Shown: piece after piece, positions 20,989 to 22,384 of the stretch
Layout: each line of letters begins with the position of its first letter
How positions within the stretch are numbered: position 1 is the first letter of the stretch
NCBI GenBank assembly: GCA_032988165.1
Contig: JANTQF010000472.1
Span: 1-22,384 of the forward strand
Source of the DNA: Emmonsiellopsis sp. PD_33
Taxonomy: Eukaryota > Ascomycota > Eurotiomycetes > Onygenales > Ajellomycetaceae
Length of the DNA stretch: 22,384 nucleotides
Direction: 5' to 3'
The notes under the pieces: generated by a model
What the model was told of the DNA's origin: nothing
Database searches by the model: none
The model's input: the letters and a program-made list of their open reading frames with translations, nothing else
Made by a program: the position numbers and the translations under genes

Positions 20989-21510
20989 TATGACTTGGCT
21001 TAACTTACACTGTGTATTTTTTCAACTCAAGTAATCTCTGAATTACTCAGAGAATCAGAACCTTCAGGTAAATTTCCCAATTAGATTAGCCTGAATAGTC
21101 ATATGACATTTATACCCTAAATACCTGCTACACATTTTTTTAATGCATCACTCTTATGTATTAAAAAAGCAAATAGCTGTAAACTAAAAACTAAAAACTG
21201 CATTCTATAACCTAGTGTCTGTATATATATAATGAAGTAGATCATCTTAATTAACCCCTCTTTCTGTGTTGATATATATTGTTATTTATAGATAATAATA
21301 TCAATTATTACTTTTCTTATTCAGTATAATATCTGATGTCCTCTTCTTTCATATATTCTATAGCTACTGGCTGCCTTATTTTTTCACAGCCTCTACTTCA
21401 TGCCTCTTAGTTGCTTCTCTTCACAATTTTTTTCCTAAGAAATTTAGGTCACTAAATGCTCAAGATCCTCTTTCATGTATGAGCTAACTTAAACTAAGTG
21501 AACTTCAGGG
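20989..21510. other. AT-rich CpG-free spacer
   Basis: No supported coding frame. The 5' LTR and leader of element C, which reads leftward, should lie here or slightly further right, but without a second copy its ends cannot be placed. Confidence 0.35.
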
Positions 21511-21600
21511 GGTTAATGCACTACCAGGGAGATATCAGGATGCTAATATATTACTGGGAAGATATTAAAAGGTTGATGTATTATCAGGAAGTATGAAAGT
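21511..21600. repeat. Three imperfect 30-bp tandem repeats
   Basis: Units begin at 21511, 21541 and 21571 (GGTTAATGCACTACCAGG, TGCTAATATATTACTGGG, GGTTGATGTATTATCAGG). Most differences between units are transitions, as expected of mutated identical copies. Confidence 0.8.
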
Positions 21601-21702
21601 TACTAGATATTTAATTGCTATAGATTGCCTTAATGTAGAACTATTATTCAATCTAGTTGAAATTCACTTCAGTGAAGGCCCCTGATTTTTATTATTTTAT
21701 TA

Positions 21703-21999
21703 CTATCTTCTTCTTGAATTATCTGAAACTACATCATCTTCAGACTCATCATCTCCAGCACCTTGCAATATATTAATATTAGTATCTTCATCCTCTATAT
21801 CATTAATTACATCTATCTCACTTAAGGCTAAATCATTATTCTCTTTATCTTCATTAAACTTATCATCTACCACCTTACTCTCTTCAGCCAACTTGCTCTT
21901 CTTCTCATTCAGAGTGATCTGATTCAAGCACATCTTCAGGATGCAACGATTCTTCGAACATGCCTTCCCCTTCGAATTTCTGAACGCAAATACCCTCAT
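21703..21999 (-). CDS. Hypothetical acidic reading frame across the CpG boundary
   Basis: Ninety-eight codons are open on the minus strand, and the frame also extends upstream of the ATG to about 22074. The N-terminal third is basic with several Cys (FRNSKGKACSKNRC). The rest is strongly acidic (KFNEDKENNDLALSEID, DIEDEDTNIN, GDDESEDDVVSDNSRRR). Its 5' part lies in CpG-containing DNA and the remainder in the CpG-free zone, without the stops seen in the transposons. It may be an exon of a host or transposon gene or a chance frame in low-complexity DNA. No domain is recognised. Confidence 0.3.
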   Translation of the reverse strand: MRVFAFRNSKGKACSKNRCILKMCLNQITLNEKKSKLAEESKVVDDKFNEDKENNDLALSEIDVINDIEDEDTNINILQGAGDDESEDDVVSDNSRRR

Positions 22000-22319
22000 T
22001 CGAAAGCCCTCATCGAGATCTATTTGCCATTCAATTTTGGTGGGGTTTGGACCAGAATTGGGGGTGTGGTGTGCGAAAACGTGGTTTCATCGAAAAGTGG
22101 GAGATTATCCCTCTTTTTCACCACAGCACCACAACCACCAGTCCAAACATCATATAAATTGAGTGACAGGTAGATCAAAGCCTATTCTTTCTTTTGAAAG
22201 AACCGCCGAGCGTTTCCGAGTCAAATTGGTTGAGTTATTGCAGTTTCAATTGCCTGCGAAAACTCTGATCATTTTGATTTTCCCTCTCCTGCCGTGCCAA
22301 GCCTCTCTCCCAACCTTCC

Positions 22320-22336
22320 CCAGCCAATTTGGCTGG
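22320..22336. promoter_or_regulatory. Palindromic CCAAT motif
   Basis: CCAGCCAATTTGGCTGG is a perfect palindrome about a central T and contains CCAAT, the core bound by the fungal CCAAT-binding complex. A looser inverted repeat of GTGCCA/TGGCAC surrounds it. Confidence 0.4.
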
Positions 22337-22354
22337 CACGCCTTCGAAACAGAG

Positions 22355-22367
22355 CTTATCTGATAAG
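22355..22367. promoter_or_regulatory. Inverted pair of GATA-factor sites
   Basis: CTTATCTGATAAG holds two HGATAR-type sites as a perfect inverted repeat around one T. Fungal GATA regulators of nitrogen or iron use often bind paired sites of this kind. No downstream gene is visible to confirm a role. Confidence 0.4.
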
Positions 22368-22384
22368 AAAGCTACTATCAATCC

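Larger units (their letters stand above)
21947..22384. other. CpG-normal DNA at the edge of the repeat block
   Basis: By eye about 17 CpG dinucleotides occur in 438 bp, against none found in the preceding 21.9 kb. Open frames here are short with no recognised product. Pyrimidine-rich stretches and the CCAAT and GATA motifs suggest an upstream region of a gene lying beyond the window. Confidence 0.6.

Noticed and set aside
21941..22162. Plus-strand frame of 73 codons from ATG at 21941
   Set aside because: No domain, odd composition and position in promoter-like DNA; CpG-normal sequence simply has fewer stops.
22163..22363. Plus-strand frame beginning with TTG
   Set aside because: No ATG, no conserved motif, and it runs across the CCAAT and GATA motifs.
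1..22384. CRISPR arrays, rRNA, tRNA, bacterial operons
   Set aside because: No regularly spaced direct repeats, no tRNA cloverleaf or rRNA signature, and the gene structure is eukaryotic.

Overview
The window looks like a filamentous-fungal (ascomycete-type) AT-rich heterochromatic block: a pile-up of transposable elements destroyed by a RIP-like C-to-T / G-to-A process. Four observations support this. Coding frames stay collinear for kilobases but are riddled with TAG/TAA/TGA where CAG/CAA/CGA/TGG would be expected. Conserved residues are changed only by transitions (D to N, E to K, G to E, H to Y, C to Y). I find no CpG dinucleotide from position 1 to 21946. Candidate introns are short, with GTAAGT/GTATGT donors and TACTAATAG-like 3' ends. 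CpG loss of this kind in repeats is known from Onygenales such as Coccidioides, but I cannot name the species. I see no intact protein-coding gene, rRNA, tRNA or CRISPR array.

Layout: (1) 720-2369, plus strand: a decayed multi-exon gene I do not recognise. (2) 2990-5738, plus strand: a hAT-superfamily transposase relic with an acidic reading frame at its end. (3) 6279-10540, plus strand: element B, a 5'-truncated, heavily mutated Ty3/gypsy chromovirus (gag zinc knuckle, protease, RT, RNase H, integrase, chromodomain, probable 3' LTR). (4) 10541-12416 and 20192-20988, minus strand: element C, the gag-protease part of a different Ty3/gypsy element. (5) 12417-20191, plus strand: element D, a complete chromovirus with two 302-bp LTRs, inserted into the gag of element C. 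(6) 20989-21946: CpG-free spacer with a 30-bp tandem repeat. (7) 21947-22384: a sharp switch to CpG-normal DNA with promoter-like motifs, probably the edge of a unique, gene-bearing region.

The most interesting items are in element D. It carries an extra spliced gene on the strand opposite gag-pol, between the chromodomain and the 3' LTR, encoding a cysteine-rich, zinc-finger-like protein that I cannot assign. Elements B and D both keep an A AAA AAC heptamer, in the correct phase, followed at once by a gag stop codon, and pol lies in the -1 frame in both; this is the expected layout of programmed -1 frameshifting. The two LTRs of D differ at about 45 of 302 positions by transitions only, including reciprocal TG/CA pairs that mark former CpG sites. 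Removing D together with one copy of its 5-bp target duplication restores the reading frame of element C, which fixes the order of insertion.
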